From the NCBI GenBank assembly GCA_024691765.1, contig JAILNI010000035.1, positions 31,240 to 95,239 of the forward strand: a stretch of DNA of 64,000 bases, in the 5' to 3' direction. Below are positions 29,767-40,246 of the stretch, piece by piece. The notes beneath the pieces were generated by a model. That model did not search any database. It had not been told where the DNA came from and saw nothing but the letters and a program-made list of their open reading frames with translations. This DNA is from Bacteroidales bacterium (GTDB lineage Bacteria; Bacteroidota; Bacteroidia; Bacteroidales; UBA932). Both the position numbers and the translations under genes were made by a program. Numbering within the stretch: the stretch's first letter is position 1; the number at the start of each line of letters is the position of its first letter.

Positions 29767-30403
29767 TATCCTCGGCGGCCTTGACATGGTCGCCTACCTT
29801 AACCCTTATCTCGGCGTCCAGCGGCAGATAGATATCCAGCCGCGAACCGAACTTGATAATGCCGCACTGTTCCCCGGCCTGCACTTCACTGCCTGGTTCG
29901 GCATAGCAGACTATGCGCCTTGCGAAGGTGCCTGCGAGCTGGCGGAACAGCACTTCCTGCCCGTCGGGAGTAAGGATTACGGCCGTAGTGTGCTCGTTGT
30001 CCTCCGAGGCCTTCGGCCTGAAGGCCAGCAGATGCTTGCCAACATGGTAGCGGTAGTACTTCACCGTGCCGCTGACAGGCCAGAAATTCACGTGAACGTC
30101 GAAGAAGTCCATGTACACGCACACACGCTTGCAGTCGCGCCCCAGCACTTCGTCTTCATATGACTCGTCCACTATGACCACCCTGCCGTCGGCGGCGCTG
30201 CTTATCAGTTTGCCGTTCCCCGCCCTGCGCCTTTCAGGCACCCTGAAGAAGAAGAGCTGCCACATGGCGAACACCCATACGACCGCGGTGAGCGTCCATG
30301 CGAGCCAGCGCGGCTGTACGAAACGGAGGCAGGCCCAGATTGCAAATGCGGCCAGCACGAAGACGAGGGCGAGATCGCCGTATGAATCCTTGTCTATCTT
30401 CAT
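29747..30403 (-). CDS. psd: Phosphatidylserine decarboxylase family protein
   Basis: VNFWPVSGTVKYYRYHVGKHLLAF, GIIKFGSRLDIYLP; start set at MKIDKDSYGD. Confidence 0.9.
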   Translation of the reverse strand: MKIDKDSYGDLALVFVLAAFAIWACLRFVQPRWLAWTLTAVVWVFAMWQLFFFRVPERRRAGNGKLISSAADGRVVIVDESYEDEVLGRDCKRVCVYMDFFDVHVNFWPVSGTVKYYRYHVGKHLLAFRPKASEDNEHTTAVILTPDGQEVLFRQLAGTFARRIVCYAEPGSEVQAGEQCGIIKFGSRLDIYLPLDAEIRVKVGDHVKAAEDIIASLR

Positions 30404-31224
30404 ATCAGTCCAGTTATCGAAAGGTAAATGGCACCGAGAGGCATGGCTACCAGGGTGCTGTCGAAGCGGTCCAGAAGCCCTCCGTGCCCCGGAATGATGT
30501 CTCCCGAATCCTTGACTCCGAAATGCCTCTTCCAAAGGCTTTCAAAAAGGTCGCCGAAGACTCCGCCTATATCCATTATGACAGCCAGGGCAAGGCAGTG
30601 GTACCAGGGGAAGTCGAACAGGCCGGCGAACATTATGCCTATCGCGGCAAGCATGCAGAAAGCCATGCCTCCGGCGAAGCCGACCCAGGTCTTGTTCGGG
30701 GAGATATGCTCCGCCATCTTCTTTTTGCCCTTGCCGAAGAGTATGCCGACGGTATAGGCACCTATATCGGAACACCAGATCAGTATGAAGAAGCAGAGCA
30801 GCAGCCTTGCGCTGAAAGCTCCATCCCTGAAGGCTATGATGTTCGACAGGGTGAGCGGAATCGCTATGTAGAGTATGCCGGCCAGCACATAGGCTATGTC
30901 TGCCATGTGAAGATGGTCCTTCGAAAGGACGGCGCTCACCGGGATTGCCATAAGCAGCATCAGGGGAAGTGCGACGAAATGGACGTCTATTCCCCAGTTG
31001 AACATGGAAAACAGCAGCACGAACTCGCTCACGCTGGCCGCTATGGCCATTATCCTTGCGGTCCGGTGCCTGCTTCCCATCGACATGCGGTAGAACTCCA
31101 GCATCATGCCAACCATAATGGCGAGCACCAGCACTCCGAAGAGATACTGATTGACGAGCAGGCCGCACAGCATCACAGCTATGAAGCCTATTCCGGAGAT
31201 GGTCCTTAGGGTGACGTTCTTCAC
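30400..31224 (-). CDS. cdsA: Phosphatidate cytidylyltransferase
   Basis: Multi-TM; SPNKTWVGFAGG and GDLFESLWKRHFGVKDSGDIIPGHGGLLDRFDS. Confidence 0.95.
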   Translation of the reverse strand: MKNVTLRTISGIGFIAVMLCGLLVNQYLFGVLVLAIMVGMMLEFYRMSMGSRHRTARIMAIAASVSEFVLLFSMFNWGIDVHFVALPLMLLMAIPVSAVLSKDHLHMADIAYVLAGILYIAIPLTLSNIIAFRDGAFSARLLLCFFILIWCSDIGAYTVGILFGKGKKKMAEHISPNKTWVGFAGGMAFCMLAAIGIMFAGLFDFPWYHCLALAVIMDIGGVFGDLFESLWKRHFGVKDSGDIIPGHGGLLDRFDSTLVAMPLGAIYLSITGLI

Positions 31225-33161
31225 TTTTCTTCCGCTTTGGAGCCCGCCTTGGGGCCGAGTATGGATTCCAGGTCGTCAGCGAATATGACTTCCTTTTCGA
31301 GAAGCAGTTCCGCGACCTTGACGAAGTTCTCCATATTGTCCTTGAGGAGTTTTTCCGTGCGGTCGTGCACGTCGTCCACTATCCTGCGGGCCTCCTTGTC
31401 CATCAGTTCCGCCGTCTTTTCGCTGTACGGACGGTTGAAGTCGTAACCGCGGGCGCCGGTGGAATCGTAGAACGAGAGTTCGCCCACCGCGTCGGACATG
31501 CCGTAGAACTGAACCATGCTGTAAGCTATGCGGGTGAGACGCTCGAGGTCGCTGAGGGCTCCCGAAGCAGGCTCCCCGTTTATTATCTCCTCGGCCACGC
31601 GGCCTCCCATCAGCGAGCACATCTCGTCCAGCATGTAGCTGCGGGGCAGTATCTTGCGCTCCGCCGGAAGGCTCCATGTAAGGCCCAGGGCCTGTCCGCG
31701 CGGGATCAGGCTCACCTTGAACACCGGATCGGCGTTGGGGAGCAGCCAGCCCACCACGGCGTGTCCAGCCTCATGATAGGCGGTGGTGCGCTTCTCGGCA
31801 TCGGTCATTATGGTCGAGCTCTTGCGCTCTATGCCTCCCACTATACGGTCGACGGAATCCATGAAATCCTGGGTGTCGATGAAGCTCTTTCCCCTGCGGG
31901 CCGCGGTGAGTGCCGCCTCGTTGCAGAGATTGGCTATATCTGCGCCTGAGAAACCCGGAGTATGCTTGGCCATATTGTCCAGATTGAAATCCGGGGCCAC
32001 CTTGAGCCCGCGCATATGCACCTGGAATATCTCCTTGCGCTCTGCGAGTTCGGGAAGGTCCACATGTATCTGGCGGTCGAAGCGCCCGGCGCGCATGAGG
32101 GCCTTGTCGAGAATGTCGGCCCTGTTGGTCGCCGCCAGCACTATGACGCCGCTGTTGGTGCCGAAACCGTCCATCTCGGTAAGGAGCTGATTCAGAGTGT
32201 TCTCACGCTCGTCGTTGCTGCTCCAGCCCACATTCTTGCCACGGGCGCGCCCCACGGCGTCTATTTCGTCAATGAATACTATACAGGGGGCCTTTTCCTT
32301 GGCCTGTGCGAAGAGGTCGCGCACGCGACTTGCGCCCACGCCTACGAACATCTCCACGAAGTCGGATCCGCTGATGCTGAAAAACGGCACGTCAGCCTCC
32401 CCCGCCACAGCTTTCGCAAGCAGGGTCTTGCCCGTTCCCGGAGGACCGACAAGAAGCGCGCCCTTCGGAATCTTGCCGCCGAGGGCCGTGTATTTCTTCG
32501 GATTCCTGAGGAAATCGACTATTTCCATCACTTCCTCCTTCGCCCCGTAGAGGCCGGCGACGTCCTTGAAAGTCACCTTCACCTCGTTCTTGTTGGCGAG
32601 CTTTCCGGTGGAACGTCCTACTCCGAAAATGCCGCCCGGGCCGTTCCCGGATCCTCCCGGGCCGCCCATGTTGCGGCTCATCCCCCGGAACATCCACACC
32701 CACATGAGTATGAGAAGGACAGGCCAGATAAGCCATTCTATCCATTGCATCCAGCCTCTGGAGTCGTCCTCTATCACGATTTTCACCTGCTCTCCCGCCG
32801 AAAGCTCAGCATTAACCGCCTCGAATTCCTGCTCCGCGTTGAAGGAGCCGGACACGAGGAAGGTAAGCTGCGGCGACTTGGCCGGCAGCTGGCCCATGGG
32901 GAAGAGATCGGCGTATTTGGAAGCGCGTTCGGGCCTCAGGGTGACCGCACCCTTGTAGTCGCTGCGCATGAAATGGATTTCCTTAATGTCGCCGTCGCGC
33001 ATCATCTGCTTTACCTGCGGCCATTCAACCTTTGCAGGCTGGGTGCCACGGTTGCCGAAGAGCATCCAGCCAAGTCCTACCAGCAGGAGGATGTACAGCC
33101 AGGACAGATTTATCTTGATGACGCGGTGCTTTTTGTCTTTGTCGTTTCCTTTATTTGGCAT
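31221..33161 (-). CDS. ftsH: ATP-dependent zinc metalloprotease FtsH
   Basis: [48 protein letters not shown]. Confidence 0.97.
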   Translation of the reverse strand: MPNKGNDKDKKHRVIKINLSWLYILLLVGLGWMLFGNRGTQPAKVEWPQVKQMMRDGDIKEIHFMRSDYKGAVTLRPERASKYADLFPMGQLPAKSPQLTFLVSGSFNAEQEFEAVNAELSAGEQVKIVIEDDSRGWMQWIEWLIWPVLLILMWVWMFRGMSRNMGGPGGSGNGPGGIFGVGRSTGKLANKNEVKVTFKDVAGLYGAKEEVMEIVDFLRNPKKYTALGGKIPKGALLVGPPGTGKTLLAKAVAGEADVPFFSISGSDFVEMFVGVGASRVRDLFAQAKEKAPCIVFIDEIDAVGRARGKNVGWSSNDERENTLNQLLTEMDGFGTNSGVIVLAATNRADILDKALMRAGRFDRQIHVDLPELAERKEIFQVHMRGLKVAPDFNLDNMAKHTPGFSGADIANLCNEAALTAARRGKSFIDTQDFMDSVDRIVGGIERKSSTIMTDAEKRTTAYHEAGHAVVGWLLPNADPVFKVSLIPRGQALGLTWSLPAERKILPRSYMLDEMCSLMGGRVAEEIINGEPASGALSDLERLTRIAYSMVQFYGMSDAVGELSFYDSTGARGYDFNRPYSEKTAELMDKEARRIVDDVHDRTEKLLKDNMENFVKVAELLLEKEVIFADDLESILGPKAGSKAEEK

Positions 33162-33200
33162 TTAATCGTAAATTTGCCCCGGTCATTATCCGGGATTTTA

Positions 33201-33208
33201 CAAATATA
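33201..33208 (-). promoter_or_regulatory. Bacteroidota -7 box (TATATTTG on minus; TTG-N18) for ftsH-cdsA-psd
   Basis: Plus strand CAAATATA at 33201-33208, CAA at 33227-33229. Confidence 0.5.
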
Positions 33209-33217
33209 GCAACAAAA

Positions 33218-33895
33218 ATGGAACCACAAAGCCGTTATCCCATGATAGAATGGCACAATGAGCTCTCATCCACCAACGACGAGGCGAAAAGGCGTCTGGA
33301 GACCCTTGACAATTTGTCAGTGATTGCGGCGGTCCGCCAGACTGCAGGCCGCGGAAGAGGGTCGCACAGCTGGATTTCGGCCCCTGGAGAGAATCTTACA
33401 TTCAGCGTGGTTCTGGCTTTCGGCCAGGGCGGCCCGGCTCCTCTTCCCGCTTCCGACGCCATACGCATAACACAGCTCGCCAGCGTCTCCGTTTGCGATT
33501 TCCTGGTTTCCGAAGGTCTGGATCCGAGGATAAAATGGCCCAACGACGTCTGGGTTGAAGACCGCAAAATCTGCGGCATACTTATCGAGAACACCCTTTC
33601 CGGAGATTTCATCTCCCGCAGCATAGTGGGTATAGGGCTCAACCTGGGCCAGAAGGAATTCGACCCGGCCCTCCCCAATCCCACTTCCCTCTCCCTCGAA
33701 ACAGGGCGCAGCTACCGTCCGGACGAAGCGCTGGACAGCCTCTACGAAATAATCTGCCGCCGGGCGGAGGAACTCTCCACTGCCGGCGGCAGAGCAAGAC
33801 TCGAGTTGGAATTCTCGAAAAGGATGTTCGTTCTGGACAAGCCTTCGCAGGATTCCCTGCTGGCCTCTATCGAGGATTTCGAAGCGCGGCGATGA
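33218..33895 (+). CDS. birA: Biotin-[acetyl-CoA-carboxylase] ligase
   Basis: SSTNDEAKR, TAGRGRGSHSWISAPGENLTFSV, KWPNDVWVEDRKICGILIE. Confidence 0.92.
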   Translation: MEPQSRYPMIEWHNELSSTNDEAKRRLETLDNLSVIAAVRQTAGRGRGSHSWISAPGENLTFSVVLAFGQGGPAPLPASDAIRITQLASVSVCDFLVSEGLDPRIKWPNDVWVEDRKICGILIENTLSGDFISRSIVGIGLNLGQKEFDPALPNPTSLSLETGRSYRPDEALDSLYEIICRRAEELSTAGGRARLELEFSKRMFVLDKPSQDSLLASIEDFEARR

Positions 33896-34514
33896 CTTTC
33901 GAAGGCGAGGGCGACTTGAACACCGCACTCCCCGCCACGAGTATATCCGCACCGGCTTCCTGAAGCGCGGCGGCATTGCTTTCGGCCACGCCTCCGTCCA
34001 CCTCGATGAGGGCTTCGCTTCCCGCCTCATTCAGCTTTTCCTTGAGCTTCTGCACGCGGTCGAGGCTCTCGTAAATGAATTTCTGCCCGCCGAAACCGGC
34101 GAACACGGACATTATCAGGAAGAAATCGGCCTCACCGATAAACGGATAAAGCCTTTCCACCTTTATGTCAGGATTGATTGCCAGTCCGGCTTTCATGCCC
34201 TTTGAGCGTATTTCCCTTAGTATCCCGCGGGTTTTGCGCCCCGCCGCCTCGAGATGGAAACTCATCATGGATACACCGAGTTCGGCACAGCGCCCCACCC
34301 AGGCCTCCGGATTCACCACCATGAAATGTGCGTCAAGCGGAATCCCCGCCTTGCCGGCCACAGCCTCCACTACCGGGAACCCGAAGGAAATATTGGGCAC
34401 GAAGGTTCCGTCCATGATATCCAGATGAATCAGGTCCGCCGACGCATTGAGCATTTCGACGTCCTTTTCCAGCCTCAGGAAATCGGCTGAAAGGAGTGAA
34501 GGTGCGACTTTCAT
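33867..34514 (-). CDS. rpe: Ribulose-phosphate 3-epimerase
   Basis: APSLLSADF, HLDIMDGTFVPNISFG, MSVFAGFGGQKF, EVDGGV. Confidence 0.96.
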   Translation of the reverse strand: MKVAPSLLSADFLRLEKDVEMLNASADLIHLDIMDGTFVPNISFGFPVVEAVAGKAGIPLDAHFMVVNPEAWVGRCAELGVSMMSFHLEAAGRKTRGILREIRSKGMKAGLAINPDIKVERLYPFIGEADFFLIMSVFAGFGGQKFIYESLDRVQKLKEKLNEAGSEALIEVDGGVAESNAAALQEAGADILVAGSAVFKSPSPSKVIAALRNPR

Positions 34515-34517
34515 ATA

Positions 34518-35945
34518 TTAGCGGTTGGCTTTGACAAGCAGGGCTTCGATGCCGGTGACGTCTTTCTTGAAGACGCGGTCGGTAGTGCAGAGGTCGCTCA
34601 CGGTATTGCATGCATGCAGCACCGTAGCATGGTCTTTTCCGCCGGTTTCGTTGCCTATGGTGGCCAGCGAAACGTTGCCTATGAGTTTGCGGCACAGGTA
34701 CATGGATATCTGCCTGGCCTGGACTATCTGGCGCTTGCGGGTGGGGCTCAGAAGCACGTCGCGGCTGATTCCGAAGTAGTCGCACACGGTGCTTTGCACC
34801 TTGCTCACGGTAAGGGAGGCATCCTCGTCGCCCACTATGTTTTCGGTAATGCGGGCGGCCTGTTCCACAGTGATGTCGGAATGTGACATGGTAGCTCCCG
34901 CCATTACGGAGATGAGGGCTCCCTCAAGTTCACGGAAGTTGGTCCTGATGCGTGTGGCGAGGTATTCCAGCACCTCGTCAGGCACGTTCACGCCTTCGCG
35001 GAAGGCACGCTCGCGAAGCATCGCGAGACGGGTTTCGTACGAGGGGGCCTGAAGTTCGACTGACAGCCCCCATTTGAAACGCGACAGCAGCCTCTCTTCG
35101 AAGGTCTGGAGTTCCACGGGGGGACGGTCGCTCGTGAGTATCAGCTGCTTTCCGTTCTGGTGCAGATGATTGAAGACGTTGAAGAACGCCATCTGGGTGC
35201 CCTGGCTGGCCAGATCCTGGATGTCGTCCACGATGAGGACGTCTATCTTCATGTAATAGGCCAGGAAGTCGGTGAGCTTGTTGCGAACATAAACGGCGTC
35301 CATGTATTGGGTCTTGAACTCGTTGCCGGTGACGTAGAGCACCACGAGTTCGGGGAATGCCTTCTTAACTGCAAGGCCCGCAGCCTGGGCCACATGGGTT
35401 TTCCCCAGACCGGGACCGCCGAAAATGAACAGCGGGTTGAACGGGGTCTTTCCGGGATTCGTGGAGATGTTGCGGGCAGCGTTCACCGCGAGGTTGTTGC
35501 AATCCCCCACCACGAGGTTTTCGAAACTGTAGGCGGGATTGAGCCTCGGGTTGACCTGCAGCTTGGTTATCCCGGGGAATACGAAGGGCCCCGGGTTGCC
35601 GCTGGGCTGCCAGGTGCTCACGCTGATGGTCTTGTTGACGGGAGGTTCTCCGGGACCCTGCGGGTAGGTCATCGCCTGCTGGCTGCGAACCGGGCGTATC
35701 GTGTACACGAGGCGCGCGCCCGCACCTATTTCTTTCTTGAGGGCTGCCTTGATTACGTCCAGGAAGGCGCTTTCGAGGTATTCGCAGAAAAACTGGGAGG
35801 GTACCTCCACAGTAAGGGTCGAGTCCTGGAGGGATACGGGCGTGATTTTACTGAACCAGATTTCGAACTGGCGCGGCTCAACCACCTGCGATATGAAGCG
35901 CAGACAGTTATTCCAGGTTTCAGTATGTCGCCCGTTAATTTCCAT
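34518..35945 (-). CDS. dnaA: Chromosomal replication initiator DnaA
   Basis: GGPGLGKTHVAQA, DDIQDLA, domain IV GKDHATVLHACNTV. Confidence 0.97.
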   Translation of the reverse strand: MEINGRHTETWNNCLRFISQVVEPRQFEIWFSKITPVSLQDSTLTVEVPSQFFCEYLESAFLDVIKAALKKEIGAGARLVYTIRPVRSQQAMTYPQGPGEPPVNKTISVSTWQPSGNPGPFVFPGITKLQVNPRLNPAYSFENLVVGDCNNLAVNAARNISTNPGKTPFNPLFIFGGPGLGKTHVAQAAGLAVKKAFPELVVLYVTGNEFKTQYMDAVYVRNKLTDFLAYYMKIDVLIVDDIQDLASQGTQMAFFNVFNHLHQNGKQLILTSDRPPVELQTFEERLLSRFKWGLSVELQAPSYETRLAMLRERAFREGVNVPDEVLEYLATRIRTNFRELEGALISVMAGATMSHSDITVEQAARITENIVGDEDASLTVSKVQSTVCDYFGISRDVLLSPTRKRQIVQARQISMYLCRKLIGNVSLATIGNETGGKDHATVLHACNTVSDLCTTDRVFKKDVTGIEALLVKANR

Positions 35946-36188
35946 GTGTTTTTATGATGACGGTGCAAAACTGGTTAAAAAGATTGTGCAAAAAAAACTT
36001 TTTAACTATTGTTTCTTAATTTTATTTGACTATGAACAAATAAAAAGGAAACCCAGTTATCGCGCCATAGATATATAGCTGATTTTCAGCTACTTAATTA
36101 TTGGAAAAGTGCTAAATCGCTATCTTTCAAAATAATGCTTATTAGGAATTGCTACAAATAACAAAACGTGATTTTCGCCCAACTCACG

Positions 36189-37082
36189 CTATTCTTTCAT
36201 GGCAAAGTACATACCTCCGAGAATCAGCAACGAACCGAGGACGCTCATGATGGTGAAGCGCTCCCCCAGCACCGGAACCGCCACCACCGCGGTGGCTATG
36301 GGATTGATGTAAAGGTAGAGGTTCATGGCTACCGGACCCAGCCTTTCCTGGGCCTTGTTCCACCCGAGATAACCGAGGAAAGACGCCACCAGGCCGAGGA
36401 AAAGGAGGTTAATCACCACGGAAGGCTGCGCCAGCATGGCCCAGGTCGTTCCCCACGGTCTGACGGCGAAGAATGGCAGCATGGTAAGTATCCCATAGAA
36501 AAAGACCTTTCGGGTAATCATCGTGACTGAATACTTTCCGTCGAAATACTTGAGTATCATGCTGTACAGCACCCATGTGAACGCAGCTCCGAGCGTCAGG
36601 AGGTCGCCGAGAGGATGCAGATGAAGTACCACCTGCCCGTTAAGGACGACTATCACCACGCCTGCAAGGGAAATCAGGGAGAACAGGGCGGCGCGAAGGG
36701 TCACGCGGCTGTCCTTGAGGAACAGGGCCGAAGCCAGCATGGTCCACAGTGGAGTCGTAGCTATCAGTATCGACACGTTCGAAGCCTGGGTATACACCAG
36801 CGCCGTATTCTCCAGAAGGAAATAGAGGCTTCCGCCGGTCACTCCCAGAAGCACCAGAAGCAGTTCGTCCTTAAGGCTGGCCGCGAAAAGCCGCCTGTCT
36901 TCCCTGTGTATCAGCGAGAAAGGAAGAAGGCACAGGTACGCGAGAACGAAGCGCAGAGTCATGATTTCCGCCGGCTGCATGCCCGCGTTGATAAGTACTT
37001 TGGAAGAAACGAATGTAACGCCCCAGACGATGCCTACGGCTGTGCCCATCGCATGGAACCAGAAGTTTTTCGATTTGGTCAT
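36189..37082 (-). CDS. EamA/DMT family transporter
   Basis: Ten TM-like segments with two EamA repeats. Confidence 0.9.
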   Translation of the reverse strand: MTKSKNFWFHAMGTAVGIVWGVTFVSSKVLINAGMQPAEIMTLRFVLAYLCLLPFSLIHREDRRLFAASLKDELLLVLLGVTGGSLYFLLENTALVYTQASNVSILIATTPLWTMLASALFLKDSRVTLRAALFSLISLAGVVIVVLNGQVVLHLHPLGDLLTLGAAFTWVLYSMILKYFDGKYSVTMITRKVFFYGILTMLPFFAVRPWGTTWAMLAQPSVVINLLFLGLVASFLGYLGWNKAQERLGPVAMNLYLYINPIATAVVAVPVLGERFTIMSVLGSLLILGGMYFAMKE

Positions 37083-37103
37083 CAGTTTCAGTGGAAGACG
37101 GTG

Positions 37104-38786
37104 TCAGTCCGTCAGTTTGCGGTAACGTATACGTTTGGGTTCTTCCTTGCCCAGGCGGGCGATCTTGTTCTCTTCGTACTCTGAGTAGGAACCTTCAAAG
37201 AAATACACCTGAGAATCGCCCTCGAAAGCCAGAATATGCGTGCAGATGCGGTCCAGGAACCAGCGGTCGTGGCTGATCACCACGGCGCAGCCCGCAAAGT
37301 CGTCCAGGGCTTCCTCAAGAGCGCGGAGGGTATTGACGTCTATGTCGTTGGTAGGCTCGTCGAGAAGCAGCACGTTCCCCTCTTCCTTGAGGGCGAGGGC
37401 CAGCTGCAGACGGTTCCGTTCGCCTCCGGAAAGGGCCGAACAGAGTTTCTGCTGGTCCGCGCCGGAAAAATTGAAACGGGCGAGATAGGCGCGTGCGTTG
37501 ATGTCGCGTCCTCCCATTCGTATGAATTCGTTGCCTCCGGAGATGACTTCGTAAATGGTCTTCTCCGGGTCTATGCTGGTGTGCTGCTGGTCCACGTAGG
37601 CCAGTTTCACTGTATCACCCACCTCGAAGCTGCCCGAATCAGGAGTGTCCAGGCCCATGATAAGGCGGAAGAGCGTGGTCTTGCCGGCGCCGTTAGGGCC
37701 GATTACGCCCACAATGCCGTTCGGGGGAAGCACGAAGTTCAGGTCTTCGTAAAGGAGCTTGTCGCCGTATGACTTGCGCACGTTGTGCGCTTCAATGACC
37801 TTGTTGCCCAGACGCGGACCGTTGGGAATGAAGATTTCCAGTTTCTCCTCCTTCTCCTTCACTCCTTCCTCGAGCAGGCGGTTGTAGCTGTTCAGACGGG
37901 CCTTGCCCTTGGCCTGGCGCGCCTTCGGCGCCATGTGTATCCACTCAAGTTCGCGCTCCAGGGTTTTGCGGCGCTTGCTCGCTGTCTTCTCCTCCATAGC
38001 AAGGCGCTGCGTCTTCTGCTCCAGCCAGCCGGAATAATTCCCCTGCCACGGAATGCCTTCCCCGCGGTCGAGTTCCAGTATCCATCCTGCCACATGGTCC
38101 AGGAAATAACGGTCGTGGGTAACCGCTATCACTGTACCCTTGTACTGCTGCAGATGCTGCTCCAGCCAGTCGATGCTCTCGGCATCGAGGTGGTTGGTCG
38201 GCTCGTCGAGCAGGAGCACGTCGGGCTCCTGGAGCAGCAGGCGGCAGAGGGCAACGCGGCGGCGCTCTCCCCCGGAAAGGTTGCGCACAAGCTGGTCCGG
38301 CGGCGGGCAGCGCAAGGCGTCCATTGCCCTGTTGAGCTTTGACTCTATCTCCCAGCCGTTCACGGCCTCAATCTTTTCGGTAAGCTCGGCCTGCTCTTCG
38401 AAGAGGGCGTACATCACAGTATCGTCAATCATGTCACCCAAATGCTCGCATACCGCATTGTAGCGGGAGAGCAGCTTCATTACGTCGGCAACCCCCTCTT
38501 CCACCACTTCGAGCACGGTCTTGTCGGGGTCCATCTGCGGGTCCTGTTCCAGGTAGCCGACCGAATAGCCGGGCGCGAACACCACCTCCCCGCGGGTAGG
38601 TTTGTCTATGCCCGCGATTATTTTCATAAGGGTTGACTTTCCGGCTCCGTTGAGTCCTATGATGCCTATCTTGGCGCCATAGAAAAACGAAAGGTAAATG
38701 TCCTTGATAAGGGTTTTATTGCTGCTGGGAAGGATCTTGCTCACTCCCACCATTGAGAAGATGATCTTCTTGTCGTCTTTTTCCAT
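37104..38786 (-). CDS. ettA: Energy-dependent translational throttle protein EttA (ABC-F)
   Basis: Two ABC domains with NLSGGERRRVALCRLLL and ALSGGERNRLQLALAL; ABC-F linker between them. Confidence 0.95.
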   Translation of the reverse strand: MEKDDKKIIFSMVGVSKILPSSNKTLIKDIYLSFFYGAKIGIIGLNGAGKSTLMKIIAGIDKPTRGEVVFAPGYSVGYLEQDPQMDPDKTVLEVVEEGVADVMKLLSRYNAVCEHLGDMIDDTVMYALFEEQAELTEKIEAVNGWEIESKLNRAMDALRCPPPDQLVRNLSGGERRRVALCRLLLQEPDVLLLDEPTNHLDAESIDWLEQHLQQYKGTVIAVTHDRYFLDHVAGWILELDRGEGIPWQGNYSGWLEQKTQRLAMEEKTASKRRKTLERELEWIHMAPKARQAKGKARLNSYNRLLEEGVKEKEEKLEIFIPNGPRLGNKVIEAHNVRKSYGDKLLYEDLNFVLPPNGIVGVIGPNGAGKTTLFRLIMGLDTPDSGSFEVGDTVKLAYVDQQHTSIDPEKTIYEVISGGNEFIRMGGRDINARAYLARFNFSGADQQKLCSALSGGERNRLQLALALKEEGNVLLLDEPTNDIDVNTLRALEEALDDFAGCAVVISHDRWFLDRICTHILAFEGDSQVYFFEGSYSEYEENKIARLGKEEPKRIRYRKLTD

Positions 38787-38838
38787 ACTTCGGTAAAGAT
38801 ACTAATTATTCGCCGAAAAACACTATCTTGCAGAAGAT

Positions 38839-39489
38839 ATGACAATAGGACTTACCGTCGCCCTCGAAGGCGAATACAAACAGATGCTCGGACTCCTCGG
38901 AGGACGCAGCGAAGGAAGCATCGGAGCAAACCGTATTATAGTGCGCCACAGCGGCATGGGCAAGGTGAACGCCGCCCTGGGAGCCCAGGCATTCATAAAC
39001 GAATACCCGCTCGACTGCCTCATCAGCAGCGGCGTCGCCGGAGGCCTCAGCCATGAGTTGCGGAGCCTCGACCTGGTTGCGGCCAGCCAGGTGGTTTACC
39101 ACGACGTTTGGTGCGGCGAAGGCAATGCCTACGGCCAGGTACAGGGCCTTCCGGAGCGCTTCGACACCTGCGATCCCCTGCTTGCAAAGGCGGCTCAAGC
39201 CGGCGCCAAAACAGGACTCTTTGCAAGCGGCGACTTCTTCATAAGCACGTCTGCCGAAGCGCAGGCCATACTGGATCACTTCCCCGAGGCCATAGCCGTC
39301 GACATGGAGTCCGGTGCCATAGCCCAGACCTGCCACATTCACGGAGTGCCTTTCCTGAGCCTCCGCATCATCTCCGACGTAGCCGGCGAAGACCACCAGG
39401 CAGAGTACGACAACTTCTGGAAAACAGTAGCGGACGACTCTTTCGAAGCCGTCCGCCGATTCCTGGAAAGTCTGCCTGAGAAAATCTGA
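38839..39489 (+). CDS. mtnN: 5'-methylthioadenosine/S-adenosylhomocysteine nucleosidase
   Basis: SGMGKVNAAL, SSGVAGGL, AVDMESGAIAQ, IISDVAGEDHQAEYD. Confidence 0.93.
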   Translation: MTIGLTVALEGEYKQMLGLLGGRSEGSIGANRIIVRHSGMGKVNAALGAQAFINEYPLDCLISSGVAGGLSHELRSLDLVAASQVVYHDVWCGEGNAYGQVQGLPERFDTCDPLLAKAAQAGAKTGLFASGDFFISTSAEAQAILDHFPEAIAVDMESGAIAQTCHIHGVPFLSLRIISDVAGEDHQAEYDNFWKTVADDSFEAVRRFLESLPEKI

Positions 39490-40245
39490 TTACTCCTCTT
39501 CTCCGGGTTTCATCGTGGTGTAGACGTTCGTCACGTCCTCGTCGTCCTCAAGCAGGCCGACGAGCTTGTCGATGGTGCTGCGCTGCTCGGGGGTGACTTC
39601 CTTAAGTTCGGTGGTGGGGATGCGCTCGAATCCGCCGGAAACGAGTTCGAATCCCTTGTCCTCGATGTACTTCTGGATGGTTCCGTAGGAAGGATAGTCG
39701 CCGTAGATGACCACTTCTTTGCTCTCGTTGTCGTCCTTGTCCACCACGGTCTCCTCGAAGACTTCCTCTGCACCGTAGTCGATGAGTTCGAGTTCGAGTT
39801 CCTCGAGATCCATGCCTTCAGTCTCCTTGATGCGGAAGACGCACTTGTGATCGAACATAAAAGCCACGCTGCCGCTGGTGCCGAGGGTGCCGCCGCACTT
39901 GTTGAAGTAGCTGCGGACATTGGCGACGGTGCGGGTGGTATTGTCGGTAGCGGTCTCCACCAGTATGGCTATGCCGAACGGGCCGTATCCTTCGTAGATA
40001 ACCTCCTTGAAGTCGCCCTGCTTGCTTTCGGTGGCCTTCTTGATGGCGCGCTCGATATTCTCCTTGGGCATCTGCTCGGCACGGGCCTCGGCCATGAGGG
40101 CGCGAAGGCGCGGGTTGCCGGTGACGTCGGGACCGCCCTGTTTGACGGCCACTGTGATTTCCTTTCCGAGTTTGGTGAAGGTGCGGGCCATGTGACCCCA
40201 CCTCTTCATCTTGCGTTCCTTGCGGAATTCAAATGCGCGTCCCAT
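39490..40245 (-). CDS. yebC: YebC/PmpR family protein
   Basis: MKRWGHMARTFTKLGKEITVAVKQGGPDVTGNPRLRALMAEARAEQMPKENIERAIKKA. Confidence 0.96.
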   Translation of the reverse strand: MGRAFEFRKERKMKRWGHMARTFTKLGKEITVAVKQGGPDVTGNPRLRALMAEARAEQMPKENIERAIKKATESKQGDFKEVIYEGYGPFGIAILVETATDNTTRTVANVRSYFNKCGGTLGTSGSVAFMFDHKCVFRIKETEGMDLEELELELIDYGAEEVFEETVVDKDDNESKEVVIYGDYPSYGTIQKYIEDKGFELVSGGFERIPTTELKEVTPEQRSTIDKLVGLLEDDEDVTNVYTTMKPGEEE

Positions 40246-40246
40246 A

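Noticed and set aside
31962-33209. Long + strand ORF (415 aa) antisense to ftsH
   Set aside because: Low-complexity His/Ala/Glu-rich translation with no recognizable domain; FtsH on the minus strand is unambiguous. Typical shadow ORF from GC-biased codons.
35946-36188. A/T-rich 240-bp gap upstream of dnaA considered as oriC; also a TAGCTGA-TTT-TCAGCTA hairpin at 36076-36092
   Set aside because: No TTATNCACA-type DnaA boxes seen on either strand and no 13-mer-like array. Treated as an ordinary dnaA upstream region; GC skew of the full genome would be decisive.
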